Assembly: GCF_020524355.2 (NCBI RefSeq)
Contig: NZ_CP129019.1
Location: 1,922,001 to 1,986,000 of the forward strand
DNA from: Mesobacillus subterraneus
GTDB taxonomy: Bacteria > Bacillota > Bacilli > Bacillales > Cytobacillaceae
Reading direction: 5' to 3'
Length of the DNA stretch: 64,000 bases
This document shows, in pieces, positions 46,980 to 55,161 of the stretch. Numbering within the stretch: position 1 is the stretch's first letter; each line of letters opens with the position of its first letter. Both the position numbers and the translations under genes were made by a program. The notes under the pieces were generated by a model. The model saw only the letters and a list, made by a program, of their open reading frames with translations, was not told the origin of the DNA and searched no databases.

Positions 46980-47816
46980 ATGAAAATCATAAAAATAATG
47001 CTGCTTTCGTCTCTGCTTGCCGTCCTGTCACTTTCGGCATGGATTTACTATCCCCAATACCAAATCAATAAAATCAAGCAGGAAACTGCACCTTCTGTTG
47101 AAAAGACAAATAAGCTTACCTATATAGATTACTACAGAACTATTCCAGGCAGTACCATTAACCATCTAGCTCTCGGTGATTCAATCATACGAGGTTACCG
47201 TATTCCAGAGGAAGAGAATTTCATCAGTCAATTTTCCACCCAACTCGGGGTTGAAACTGGCAAACAAGTCCTTTCGCAAAACGAAGGTGTGATCGGGATT
47301 ACTAGCGAGAGGCTGAATAAGCTGGTGCAAGATGGTGTGTATGACGAAGCGATCAAGGAGTCCGACCTTATAACGGTTAACGTCGGTGGGAATGACATAT
47401 TACAATTAGTTAAACAGAGCGATATCTATAGTGCGCTAAAATCGTTTGACAGTTTGCAAGATGGGTTCTCACAAAACATTGCTGAAATTACTACTACAAT
47501 TGGTGAGTTGAATCCTACTGCGACAATTGTCCTTCTTGAGCTCTATAATCCTATGCCAGCTGATCATCAATTCTATTCACTTGCAGATAAACTTCTTCCT
47601 AAGTGGAATTTAATGATTTATGAAGCTGCAAAAGGAACATCGTCTTCTGTAGTGGTACAAACTACGAATGTAATCAATAGTGATAATTTAGAATTCCTGG
47701 CGAGTGATGGAGTGCACCCGAACCCTTCAGGCAATACAGCCATTTCAAGTCAAATGCTTCAGCAATTCCAACAACAGCATAAAGCGGATGCCGTACTGGC
47801 AAACCGCCAAAATTAA
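46980..47816 (+). CDS. SGNH/GDSL-family hydrolase, membrane-anchored
   Basis: 278 residues. After an N-terminal hydrophobic anchor (IMLLSSLLAVLSLSAWIYY), the SGNH blocks follow: block I LALGDSIIRGY (nucleophile Ser), block III VNVGGNDIL, and block V DGVHPNPSGN with the Asp-His pair. Acts outside the cell as an esterase or lipase-like enzyme. ATG follows TCGAGGAGTGAACCAAC. Confidence 0.88.
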   Translation: MKIIKIMLLSSLLAVLSLSAWIYYPQYQINKIKQETAPSVEKTNKLTYIDYYRTIPGSTINHLALGDSIIRGYRIPEEENFISQFSTQLGVETGKQVLSQNEGVIGITSERLNKLVQDGVYDEAIKESDLITVNVGGNDILQLVKQSDIYSALKSFDSLQDGFSQNIAEITTTIGELNPTATIVLLELYNPMPADHQFYSLADKLLPKWNLMIYEAAKGTSSSVVVQTTNVINSDNLEFLASDGVHPNPSGNTAISSQMLQQFQQQHKADAVLANRQN

Positions 47817-47842
47817 GCTGGGCACTAAGCCTGGCTTTTATT
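47815..47842 (+). terminator. Terminator of the SGNH hydrolase gene
   Basis: AAGCTGGGC/GCCTGGCTT hairpin with wobble pairs, then TTATTTATT. Confidence 0.55.
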
Positions 47843-47844
47843 TA

Positions 47845-47994
47845 TTATTGCTGTTCATCCTGGAAATGCTCATTTAATAAGGCTGTTTCAGTTTTAGCAA
47901 AATTCACGGATTGAAGACTTGTTTCTTCATCCAGTCCGAATAATTTAGCTACATTCTCGTAGGGCCCCTTCCATCCTATCTTTTCTCACGACAT
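47845..47994 (-). pseudogene. 49-codon small gene with TGA as third codon
   Basis: ATG at 47994 directly follows GGGAGGGAGGTGA. The frame reads MS-stop-EKIGWKGPYENVAKLFG then LDEETSLQSVNFAKTETALLNE and ends HFQDEQQ with TAATAA. There is no alternative start after the TGA. The good ribosome binding site and protein-like sequence indicate a real small gene broken by one nonsense change, or a sequence error. Not recognised; unrelated to the following DUF3231 gene by sequence. Confidence 0.45.
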
Positions 47995-48041
47995 TCACCT
48001 CCCTCCGTATCCCAGTTGCTGTTATCCGCATGAATGAATGG

Positions 48042-49047
48042 CTATTTTTTCGCCAAATCATTGCGGTCTGCTGATAGGGGTGGCTGCTCTAACCATCCTT
48101 CATCAATCATGATGTTTGCCCCATCCTCGGCATATATTAGAATTTCTGTGTTTAAACGAGCGTATATTGCTGCAAGGTCCTTTCTTTGACTGGCCGCAAC
48201 CGACATTCCATAGTTGCCGCTGCCAGCAAAATTCATTAAGGCCAAAACGGAATAACATCAATTTATCAGAAAAAGGTGCTTCCTGTGATTTGGAAACCTC
48301 ATGATTCCAAGTCATTGGAACTGGAAGATTCTCATCACGAAGATATGCCGAAAAAATTTTGATGTGTTTTTCCGAAATTTCTTTCCCTCTCATAAAATAC
48401 TTTCTAACTTTTTTGGATTGTGTAACCTGGCTAAAGCCGATTGCAAGTGCTTCCCCCAGTTTATTGGTTTGTATATTTGCATAAAGATGTGTGATTTCCA
48501 TTCCTGTCAATGGGCGTTTATCACCCATAAAGCCTGATAAAAAGGACTGCTTATGAATGAACTCATTTTTGTCTGGATAAGGGATAATCGCCGGCCTGAC
48601 TGACAGGCCCTTTTTTTTCAATAAGTTGGTTGCTTCATTATTCAACTCAATTGTTGAATGCAAACATTTCGTGTAAAAAGATAAAATATCATCCCTGAAC
48701 ACATGGGGCTGAATAAAACCATAGATGCCCAAGGCCCCTCTTGCTATGTGCTTGATGTAATACAGATAGAATGGATCTGAAAATAACCTTGGTGCTCGTT
48801 TATTTACATCCTGGGCTGTAAAACCAATGGGAATAGGGATGTTTTTCTTATCAAATATTTCCTTAATACCTTTTACGTGCTGCATTGATATATCGAGTGC
48901 ATGTTTCAGCACGGTTTTTATATCTGGATCCTCTACCGTTTCAAGGAACTGTCCGAAAATACAGGTCGACATTGAATCTCCAAGGTAATTTTGATGGAGT
49001 GCCGCTAATTCAGTTGATGTTAACTGGATGTTTTCATGATTTGTCAC
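48042..49047 (-). pseudogene. DUF3231 family protein (spore-coat-associated type), frameshifted
   Basis: ~335 codons in two similar halves, each with a ferritin-like four-helix pattern: LTSTELAALHQNYLGDSMSTC then, after ~170 residues, LTGMEITHLYANIQTNKLGEA. DUF3231 proteins are linked to CotF-like spore coats in Bacillus. The frame fails near 48240: LMLFRFG should continue ALMNFAGSGNYGMSVAAS, which needs one base fewer in the GGCC there. GTG at 49047 is the likely start; the longer upstream TTG lacks a good ribosome binding site. The C-terminal part (RKDLAAIYARLNTEILIYAE, GANIMIDEGWLEQPP) is conserved, so the break may be an error. Confidence 0.8.
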
Positions 49048-49186
49048 TTCTTTCAAACCCTTCTGTTTATTTAAGGATAGAATCCCCCTTCGCAATGAAA
49101 TTATATTGGTATTACTGCACCTGTTATGGACAGCTTTTACAGTTATTCACTTGCTTTTGCTACAGACTTATTACTACACCTGCATT

Positions 49187-49228
49187 AAAAATGCCAGAAC
49201 CTTGTACAAAGACAGGTCCTGGCATTTT
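49187..49228 (-). terminator. Terminator of the SnoaL-like remnant
   Basis: AAAATGCCAG/CTGGCATTTT hairpin extended by GGACC/GGTTC pairs, immediately after the remnant's stop, with TTTTTAA on the minus strand. Confidence 0.65.
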
Positions 49229-49237
49229 AATGATGGA

Positions 49238-49325
49238 TTATAAGAACCAAACTTTCACGATCTTTTCGCCATCTACTTCATATATGGCAATTGCTTTTTC
49301 AATTGGGATTTGTTCACTACAAACC
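49238..49325 (-). pseudogene. C-terminal remnant of a SnoaL/NTF2-like protein
   Basis: Minus strand reads SEQIPIEKAIAIYEVDGEKI then VKVWFL-stop. The ending IYEV-DG-KI-VKVWFL is typical of SnoaL/steroid isomerase-like (NTF2 fold) proteins. Upstream sequence runs into the C-rich hairpin at 49319-49345 and then into the DHA2 pump gene, so the N-terminal ~100 residues are gone. It retains its own terminator. Remnant of a deleted gene. Confidence 0.55.
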
Positions 49326-49345
49326 CCCCTGGAGTCCCGGGGGTT
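49319..49345. terminator. GC-rich hairpin after the DHA2 pump gene
   Basis: AACCCCC...GGGGGTT stem with no T-run; may end or stabilise the pump mRNA. Confidence 0.4.
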
Positions 49346-49348
49346 GAT

Positions 49349-50887
49349 TTAGTTATTTACCAATTTATAAGAAGGGTTCTTTACTGGAGTTTTTTTGCCA
49401 ATGGTGTCTTCCGCCTGTGTTGCACGCTTGATAAAGAAAGCGAGTATCAAGGCGATCGCTGATAAAAATACAGTGACATAAAATGCGTCATTAATACCCT
49501 GCAGCATCGCTTGCATCGCAATCTCATGCTGCATTTCCGCTTGGACAGCAGGTGTGACAGCTTTACCTGCAGCCGCTGCTTCTTTGAGTGCTGATGCCGC
49601 TAATTCTTTTCCATAGGATTCTGCACGCATTGACATTACTGTGACCAACAAAGCAGTTCCAATAGCACCGGAAACCTGCTGCAATGTGTTGTTCATTGCT
49701 GTGCCGTGCGGGTAATAACGAGCAGGCAATTGGTTTAGTCCGTTGGTGTTAACAGGCATATTGACCATCGACATGCCGAACATGCGAACTGTGTAAAGGA
49801 TAATTAGCTGAGTATAAGTCGTTTCCATTGAAAGCTTGCTGAAATAGTAGCTCGTCACAAGCGTGATAATCAAGCCTATGACTGCTAAAGTACGTCCGCC
49901 AAATTTATCAAATAATTTCCCGGTAATCGGTGACATAATTGCCATGGCAATCGCTCCTGGCAATAGCATTAAGCCTGCATCCAGTGGAGAAATTCCGCGA
50001 ATAGTCTGCACGTATATTGGAAGCAACAGCATTCCCGAAAACATTGCCATGGTCACGATCATTGAGATTACTGAAGACAAAGCAAACATTGGATACTTAT
50101 AAATCCTGAAATTCAACATTGGATTATCTTGGCCTAATTGACGAAGGATAAAGACGATCAGTGAAACGGCACCTATCGCTAATGTTAGATAAACAAGAGG
50201 ACTGTCCCATCCCTTCGAACCGGCAGAGCTAAAGCCGTACAGAAGCCCCCCAAATCCTACGCTCGATAACGATAAAGAAAGAATGTCCAAACGCATATGA
50301 ACTTTCTCTTTTTTATCTTTTAACAGGAAGAATCCGAGTAGCAAAACCGTTGCTGCGATTGGCGTTACAAAATGGAAAAGCATTCTCCAGTCGTAATGCT
50401 CAATTAGCCATCCTGAAAGCGTCGGTCCTATTGCTGGTGCGAACATCAGCACCAAACCGAATACACCCATTGCGGTCCCGCGCTTTTCAATCGGAAAGCT
50501 TACGAGCATGACATTCATTAATAGCGGCATCATGATTGCTGTGCCTGATGCCTGGATCATCCGCCCTGCTAATAAAAGCGGAAACACATGGGCTGCTCCG
50601 GATAAGATCGTACCCAAAGTGAATAAACCCATTGCGGTCAAGAATAAATTCCTTACAGAATACTTTTGGATCAAATAAGCACTAAGAGGAATCATGATTC
50701 CACTGACAAGCATGAAGCCGGTTGTCAGCCATTGAACTGTCGTGGCTTCTACCTCAAGATCAGTCATGATTGAAGGCAAAGCTATATTAAGCAAAGTATT
50801 ATTTAAAAATGCGATAAAAGCCCCAACAATTAATACCGCCAATATTCCATAGGGCGGTTTGTCAGGTGTTTTCATATTAAATTCCAA
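49349..50887 (-). CDS. DHA2 family (14-TM) drug:H+ antiporter, YcnB/EmrB-like
   Basis: 512 residues, 14 membrane helices. Motif A-like IMIPLSAYLIQKYSVRNLF and motif C-like VLMFAPAIGPTLSGWLIEHYDWR are visible. Proton-driven multidrug export. TTG at 50887 with AGGGGG at ~8 bases is a fair start; ATG four codons later is the alternative. Divergent from the TetR gene at 51071, an arrangement like ycnB-ycnC of B. subtilis. A 22-bp palindrome lies in its promoter region. Confidence 0.92.
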   Translation of the reverse strand: MEFNMKTPDKPPYGILAVLIVGAFIAFLNNTLLNIALPSIMTDLEVEATTVQWLTTGFMLVSGIMIPLSAYLIQKYSVRNLFLTAMGLFTLGTILSGAAHVFPLLLAGRMIQASGTAIMMPLLMNVMLVSFPIEKRGTAMGVFGLVLMFAPAIGPTLSGWLIEHYDWRMLFHFVTPIAATVLLLGFFLLKDKKEKVHMRLDILSLSLSSVGFGGLLYGFSSAGSKGWDSPLVYLTLAIGAVSLIVFILRQLGQDNPMLNFRIYKYPMFALSSVISMIVTMAMFSGMLLLPIYVQTIRGISPLDAGLMLLPGAIAMAIMSPITGKLFDKFGGRTLAVIGLIITLVTSYYFSKLSMETTYTQLIILYTVRMFGMSMVNMPVNTNGLNQLPARYYPHGTAMNNTLQQVSGAIGTALLVTVMSMRAESYGKELAASALKEAAAAGKAVTPAVQAEMQHEIAMQAMLQGINDAFYVTVFLSAIALILAFFIKRATQAEDTIGKKTPVKNPSYKLVNN

Positions 50888-50904
50888 TGTATATCCCCCT
50901 AAAA

Positions 50905-50926
50905 TTGTTCACAAATTTGTAAACAA
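50905..50926. promoter_or_regulatory. 22-bp palindrome, candidate TetR operator for the DHA2 pump
   Basis: Inverted repeat with core GTTCACAAATTTGTAAAC; only one symmetric base pair is mismatched over 22 bp. It starts 18 bp upstream of the pump start and is well placed to block the pump promoter. Confidence 0.6.
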
Positions 50927-51070
50927 TGTAATTGCACAGGACCTATCATATACTATCGGTACAATTTTTGCAATGTATATAAATTACCTTCATAAAGGGA
51001 TTTGTAATGTCTGAAAATTTACTGTAGTATATTTTTTATACAACTGGTACAAAAAGGTTAAGGTGATGAA

Positions 51071-51940
51071 ATGAACGACAGAAAACGCCATGTCATTGAA
51101 AAAGCACATCAGCTATTCATTGAAAAAGGATTCCAGGCTACCTCTATTCAGGATATCCTCGATTACAGCGGAATATCAAAAGGAACATTCTATAATTATT
51201 TTTCTTCCAAAAACCAGCTGCTCATTGACATTTTTAGAACAACCTTCAAGAAAATAGAGAATGACCGGAATGGATTGCTTCTTGACCAAAATCCCGGTGA
51301 CAAGGATATCTTCATTAACCAAATCGAATTACAGATGACTGCCAACCGGGAAAACAAGATTGTACCGCTATTCGAGGAAGTCTATTTCTCAGGTGATAAA
51401 GAGCTAAAACAATTTATTGAAGTAGGCCAAATGAAGATATTGCGGTGGTTGTCCGATCGGCTTGGGGACTTAACTGATGATAATTGTAAACCATACCTTC
51501 TTGACGGGGCCATAATGCTTAATGGAATCCTGCTTCAGAATATCAGGTTTTATCGTAAAGCGAATGGGGAGGCAGCGAGTTTACTTCCAGTAGTTCGGTA
51601 TAGTGTAACCCGCATATTAAATATGCTCGACGAACTTGCTCTATCTCGGGAACAGTTAGTGCCACCTGAAATTATGGCTCAATGGCTTCCTGTTGTTAAA
51701 ACTGAGGAACTTGAGTGGAGGATCAAATTTCTTTCAATCATTTCCCGCTTGAAGAAAATGGACAGAACTAACACTGATTATTTTAAGAAGCTAGATTTCA
51801 TTGAGGAAGAAATCCTTCGTTCCTCTAGCCCGAGAAAATTCCTGATTGACAGTGTTTTGGTATCAATGAAAGCAATCGATAAAAATGAACTTCGTGAGTT
51901 ACAAGCACTGATCGAAGAGAATTTGCTTGAGAACGCATAA
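51071..51940 (+). CDS. TetR/AcrR regulator (YcnC-like) of the DHA2 pump
   Basis: 289 residues, longer than usual TetR proteins (~200) because of an extended C-terminal half with several extra helices (RIKFLSIISRLKKMDRTNTD). HTH: FIEKGFQATSIQDILDYSGISKGTFYNYFSSKNQLL (~residues 15-50). ATG follows AAGGTGATGAA. Divergent orientation and the 22-bp palindrome between the genes suggest that it represses the pump until a drug-like ligand binds. Confidence 0.88.
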   Translation: MNDRKRHVIEKAHQLFIEKGFQATSIQDILDYSGISKGTFYNYFSSKNQLLIDIFRTTFKKIENDRNGLLLDQNPGDKDIFINQIELQMTANRENKIVPLFEEVYFSGDKELKQFIEVGQMKILRWLSDRLGDLTDDNCKPYLLDGAIMLNGILLQNIRFYRKANGEAASLLPVVRYSVTRILNMLDELALSREQLVPPEIMAQWLPVVKTEELEWRIKFLSIISRLKKMDRTNTDYFKKLDFIEEEILRSSSPRKFLIDSVLVSMKAIDKNELRELQALIEENLLENA

Positions 51941-51948
51941 AAAAACAG

Positions 51949-51984
51949 GGAGAAAACATTTATTTGTTTTCTCCTCCTTTTTTT
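51949..51984 (+). terminator. Terminator of the TetR gene
   Basis: GGAGAAAAC-8 nt-GTTTTCTCC then TCCTTTTTTT. Confidence 0.85.
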
Positions 51985-52170
51985 GTAATCTAGGGTGAAG
52001 ATTCTGTTGGCTAATCGTGGAAAGGACTTCATTTTGCACCTGTTTTTTTCACTTTTCCTCCCAGTATCGATATAAATGTAAACAAAAGCTCCCATCTTGA
52101 TAGTAAGTCACATCTTAAGCTGAATTTTTGTTAAATCCTCTTTATTTTTGGTTGGTATTTTATGATTAAC

Positions 52171-52270
52171 GAATTTTATTGGCGGTTTTCTCAACTTTAT
52201 TAGCGATTTTTACAACTTTATTGGCGAAAATAAATGCTTATTGGCGAAATTTTTTTTTATTTATTGGCGA
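52171..52270. repeat. Five-copy degenerate direct repeat (TTATTGGCGA unit, ~21 bp period)
   Basis: Five units TTTATTGGCGG, TTTATTAGCGA, TTTATTGGCGA, TTATTGGCGA, TTATTGGCGA, spaced ~20-24 bp with T- or A-rich spacers. It occupies the 437-bp gene-free stretch 51941-52377. It parallels the ATTCCTGA array at 2191-2313. Confidence 0.7.
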
Positions 52271-52377
52271 ACTGGAAATTTCGAATGTATTTTTCCAGCT
52301 AACAAACTTGAGATGATGTCAAAAACAGCATGCTATTTGCTTTTACAAGTAATTCGCTCTAGCAAGTGCATTTAAAG

Positions 52378-53088
52378 TCAGTCTTCCGTTTTCAGCCCTC
52401 CTAAATAATACTCCACGAGCTCAGGATAGTCTTCTAGCTCTTTTTTTCCTTGCTCTGAAATGACGTAAATGCCTCTCGCCACTCTTTCATACCAGTTGTA
52501 ATAATTTTTTTGAAGGATCAATGGGGTCTTATCGCCTGTACCGAGAGCAACCAGCGCTCTTGGAGACATTTGTCCGAGTTTTTCGAGATAACAGGCGATT
52601 TGGATGCAATTTTCTTTGTATGCAGTCATGATCTTGGTTTTACTGCTGCCCCCGATATTGTAGTCAGCGCTTCTTCCTTCTATTTCTTTCATCAATGCTG
52701 CTTTCTTCCTCGTATTCTTGCTTGACATGCGTTTGTATGGTTCCGGATGAACCTTAAACTCAACACTTCTCCGATTACCTGAAAAAGAGACTATTATCAG
52801 TCCCAATTCCAGCCTTTTTACTAATTGGATGATATCATTCCAGCGTTTCCTTGAAATGCGTTTTGGTTTCGGAATCGCAATATATACAAGATCAGTCAGC
52901 CGTTGCCTACGTGTTGCCTGCAGCAAAAGGTCGATATTCAAATTCAGTTTTAGTTCGACGATTATTAGAGAATCATCCTTAACAGCGGTTAAATCGCAAT
53001 CGTGCACCTCACCATTGACACGATAGCCTTGTTTTATAAAATGCTTTCGGATAGGCTCATATAAATCGGCTTCGTATAGTTTCGTCAT
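52378..53088 (-). CDS. DUF2161 putative PD-(D/E)xK nuclease-fold protein
   Basis: 236 residues. The N-terminal half has the PD-(D/E)xK layout: CDLTAVKDDSLIIVELKLNLN, with Asp and Glu-x-Lys of the active site, then QATRRQRLTDLVYIAIP. The C-terminal half resembles a winged-helix pair (MSPRALVALGTGDKTPLIL, ARGIYVISEQGKKEL). DUF2161 is a Bacillaceae family of unknown role, possibly DNA repair or defence. ATG at 53088. Monocistronic. Confidence 0.8.
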   Translation of the reverse strand: MTKLYEADLYEPIRKHFIKQGYRVNGEVHDCDLTAVKDDSLIIVELKLNLNIDLLLQATRRQRLTDLVYIAIPKPKRISRKRWNDIIQLVKRLELGLIIVSFSGNRRSVEFKVHPEPYKRMSSKNTRKKAALMKEIEGRSADYNIGGSSKTKIMTAYKENCIQIACYLEKLGQMSPRALVALGTGDKTPLILQKNYYNWYERVARGIYVISEQGKKELEDYPELVEYYLGGLKTED

Positions 53089-53213
53089 GTGTAAACCCTT
53101 CTGTCTTTCCTGCGGTTTTTCCTATCATTATAGCAAACTTTTAAGGGGATTAAGTCATTTAGACAAAGCAGCTTCATATAATGGTTACGGATGAAGCCAT
53201 GGAGGGTGAACAG

Positions 53214-53519
53214 ATGAGGATATTGTTGCTGTTTTTATTGACCCTTCTTCTTGGGTTGATGGTTTTTCTGAAGTTTGAAATGGATGAAGCACGAAAGGTT
53301 TCCAATGAGGTTGAAACAGATTATTTTACGGAAGAATTCATCATTAACAAGAGTGATGATACTGGATATTATGGTGAGAGCACGGATGGTAAAAGCATTC
53401 ATTTTAAAAAAGAAAAAATCTCAAATAAAGTCAACATCAAAAGTGGTGATTCCGTTTTACTTTATTTTGATAAAAGAGGCCGGATTGATGGACCTGTAAA
53501 AATAGAGAAAATAGACTAG
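53214..53519 (+). CDS. Small membrane-anchored protein, unknown
   Basis: 101 residues: N-terminal hydrophobic anchor (ILLLFLLTLLLGLMVFLKF) and a polar domain ending in a beta-rich motif (KVNIKSGDSVLLYFDKRG). ATG at 53214 follows GGAGGGTGAACAG, preferred to the in-frame start 33 bp upstream. Not recognised; the fold could be a small extracytoplasmic beta-barrel. Confidence 0.6.
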   Translation: MRILLLFLLTLLLGLMVFLKFEMDEARKVSNEVETDYFTEEFIINKSDDTGYYGESTDGKSIHFKKEKISNKVNIKSGDSVLLYFDKRGRIDGPVKIEKID

Positions 53520-53543
53520 GGAGCCAGCTGCTGCCAGCTCCCT
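53520..53543. terminator. Hairpin between convergent genes
   Basis: GGGAGC...GCTCCC with an internal CAGC/GCTG stem; T-run weak on both sides. Confidence 0.5.
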
Positions 53544-53550
53544 GCAATTT

Positions 53551-54003
53551 TCATCGAATTGCTTTTCTTTGCTCTAGTTTCTTGGCAATTGCTTCCGTAA
53601 GCTCTTGGCCGCTCTTCGGGAGAGAAGACTTCATTACAGCATTCATCACCGGGGCAAGGGCGCCTTCTGCCGTCATCTCCAGATAACCAGTCATTTTTGT
53701 CTTGTTTTTTCCTAATTTTTCTGCATCAAAATATCCATTTCCTGTCAGGTTTTCATTAATGCCCTTTAAATCAAACGTCACTCTAGTCGGTTCAGTCCAT
53801 TCCTTGATGGTAACCTGTAAACTGATTTTCTTCTTTAATACTCCGACCGTTTCCTTGAAGGTCCAGTTCGATTGCTTTTCATTCAGCTTTTCATGACTGA
53901 TATACCCGGGCAATAATGGTGCCCAGTTGTCCATGTCTTTTACAAAATCCCAGACCTGTTCAATTGAAACATCAATAATGATCTCGTGCTTCCCCTCTGG
54001 CAT
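53551..54003 (-). CDS. CoxG-like SRPBCC protein
   Basis: 150-residue START/SRPBCC-fold protein of the CoxG type (EIIIDVSIEQVWDFVKDMDNWAPLLPGYISHE at the start; FDLKGINENLTGNGYFDAE; C-terminal amphipathic helix). In Bacillus such proteins occur without CO dehydrogenase, as here; may bind a lipid or act at the membrane. ATG follows GGAGGAGAGTTC. Confidence 0.82.
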   Translation of the reverse strand: MPEGKHEIIIDVSIEQVWDFVKDMDNWAPLLPGYISHEKLNEKQSNWTFKETVGVLKKKISLQVTIKEWTEPTRVTFDLKGINENLTGNGYFDAEKLGKNKTKMTGYLEMTAEGALAPVMNAVMKSSLPKSGQELTEAIAKKLEQRKAIR

Positions 54004-54170
54004 GAACTCTCCTCCTTTGTAGAAAATATCCTCTAAGAGTTATATGTTTTACAGGCTGATTTATACTTCTTTAAATAATCTCATTCTGCTCTTAAAAATG
54101 GAAATCTAGGGAAAACAGATCGATGGTCGGTTCTTCTCCGGAAATTAGGCCTCCTGAAAAACAGATTGTT

Positions 54171-54207
54171 AGGACCGAAGCGACTCGAGGGGCTAGGCGC
54201 TGGAGCT
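54171..54207 (-). repeat. Dispersed intergenic repeat, copy 2
   Basis: Inverted copy of the 37-bp element at 33903-33939: reverse strand AGCTCCAGCGCC...CGCTTCGGTCCT with three differences. Confidence 0.7.
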
Positions 54208-54255
54208 GGACAATTCTCGAAGGTGAATTTATACTTCTTCAGTAAAAAAGCACAC

Positions 54256-55161
54256 CTAGTTAGGTGTGCTTGATGACAATTCAAATCCGGAGACGAAGTA
54301 TTCAATTGTCTCATGTTCTTCTTCTGTAAGGTCTCTGTTACCCCTTTTTCTGTAATCCTCTATCATTAATGTTGAATCTCCGCGATGTTTTTCAGTCAGA
54401 TCAGCGATGGACCTTAGGAGATTCGCTTGGTCTTGGAATTCTTTTTTAGATATTATGCCAGAGTGAGAAAGTATGTAAGTGTCTGCATCAAACACTTCAA
54501 TTTTCCTCAGTAGATTTCTAGTTCCCTCGACGGTATAGTTGTCTTTAGCCGAGAAAATATCAGGATAAATGCTGTCAGCCAGGAACAATATCTTTTCCTC
54601 TTTCACAAACACGACGACCGAATCTTCAGCATGGTCACCGCCCACATGCTTAATGATGCAAGTAATGCCGCCAAGATCGATTTCGATTTCATCTTCAAAT
54701 GTCATCTCAGGCAAGCTGATTATAATGTCGCGATGAATCGGAAACTCTTGTTTTATCGCATTAGCACAAAATTCAATTTCAGTTCCTTCTGCCACTCTTT
54801 GATCTAATGCCTCATTTGACCAGGAATAAGGGATTAGCTTTTCAATTTCTTTCCTCGTTTTTCTGGAGGAGATGGACACGGTATTCTCAAGCGAAGACAA
54901 GCCAAAAATATGATCCCAATGCCAGTGTGTCAAAATAACATAAGAGGGTTCCGATACACCCTTTTCTTTTAACAAATCTATGAAAAGATTGGCATGTGCC
55001 TCAGAGTTTCCGGCGTCAATCATCATGGTTCTCTCATTGCCGGCGACCATGCCCAGGATTGGCCTGTCAGTTTCGGAAACAGCAGTCATATACCAAAATC
55101 GCTTTCCTATTTTTCGATTGTTTGCATTTATATCACCTATTTTCCAGTGGCTTTTGTCCAA
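54256..55161 (-). CDS. MBL-fold metallo-hydrolase
   Basis: ~300-residue metallo-beta-lactamase-fold protein: metal motif THWHWDHIFGLSS (~residue 78), IKHVGGDHAEDSVVVF, LFLADSIYP and YILSHSG. Predicted hydrolase, substrate unknown. The open frame starts at TTG 55161 without a ribosome binding site and overlaps the previous gene. A better start is ATG 55127 (AGGTGATATAA), but its frame needs one more base in the TTTTT at 55110-55114, giving MQTIEK before IGKRFWYMTAVSETDRPILGM. A homopolymer error is therefore likely near the 5' end. Confidence 0.8.
   Translation of the reverse strand: MDKSHWKIGDINANNRKIGKRFWYMTAVSETDRPILGMVAGNERTMMIDAGNSEAHANLFIDLLKEKGVSEPSYVILTHWHWDHIFGLSSLENTVSISSRKTRKEIEKLIPYSWSNEALDQRVAEGTEIEFCANAIKQEFPIHRDIIISLPEMTFEDEIEIDLGGITCIIKHVGGDHAEDSVVVFVKEEKILFLADSIYPDIFSAKDNYTVEGTRNLLRKIEVFDADTYILSHSGIISKKEFQDQANLLRSIADLTEKHRGDSTLMIEDYRKRGNRDLTEEEHETIEYFVSGFELSSSTPN

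Noticed and set aside
52378..53088. Restriction-modification or anti-phage system with the DUF2161 nuclease
   Set aside because: The gene is solitary, with no methyltransferase or other effector within 5 kb.
54081..54314. 77-codon minus-strand frame rich in Arg/Phe/Pro
   Set aside because: It runs through the dispersed 37-bp repeat and hairpin sequence and ends inside the MBL gene; no ribosome binding site.
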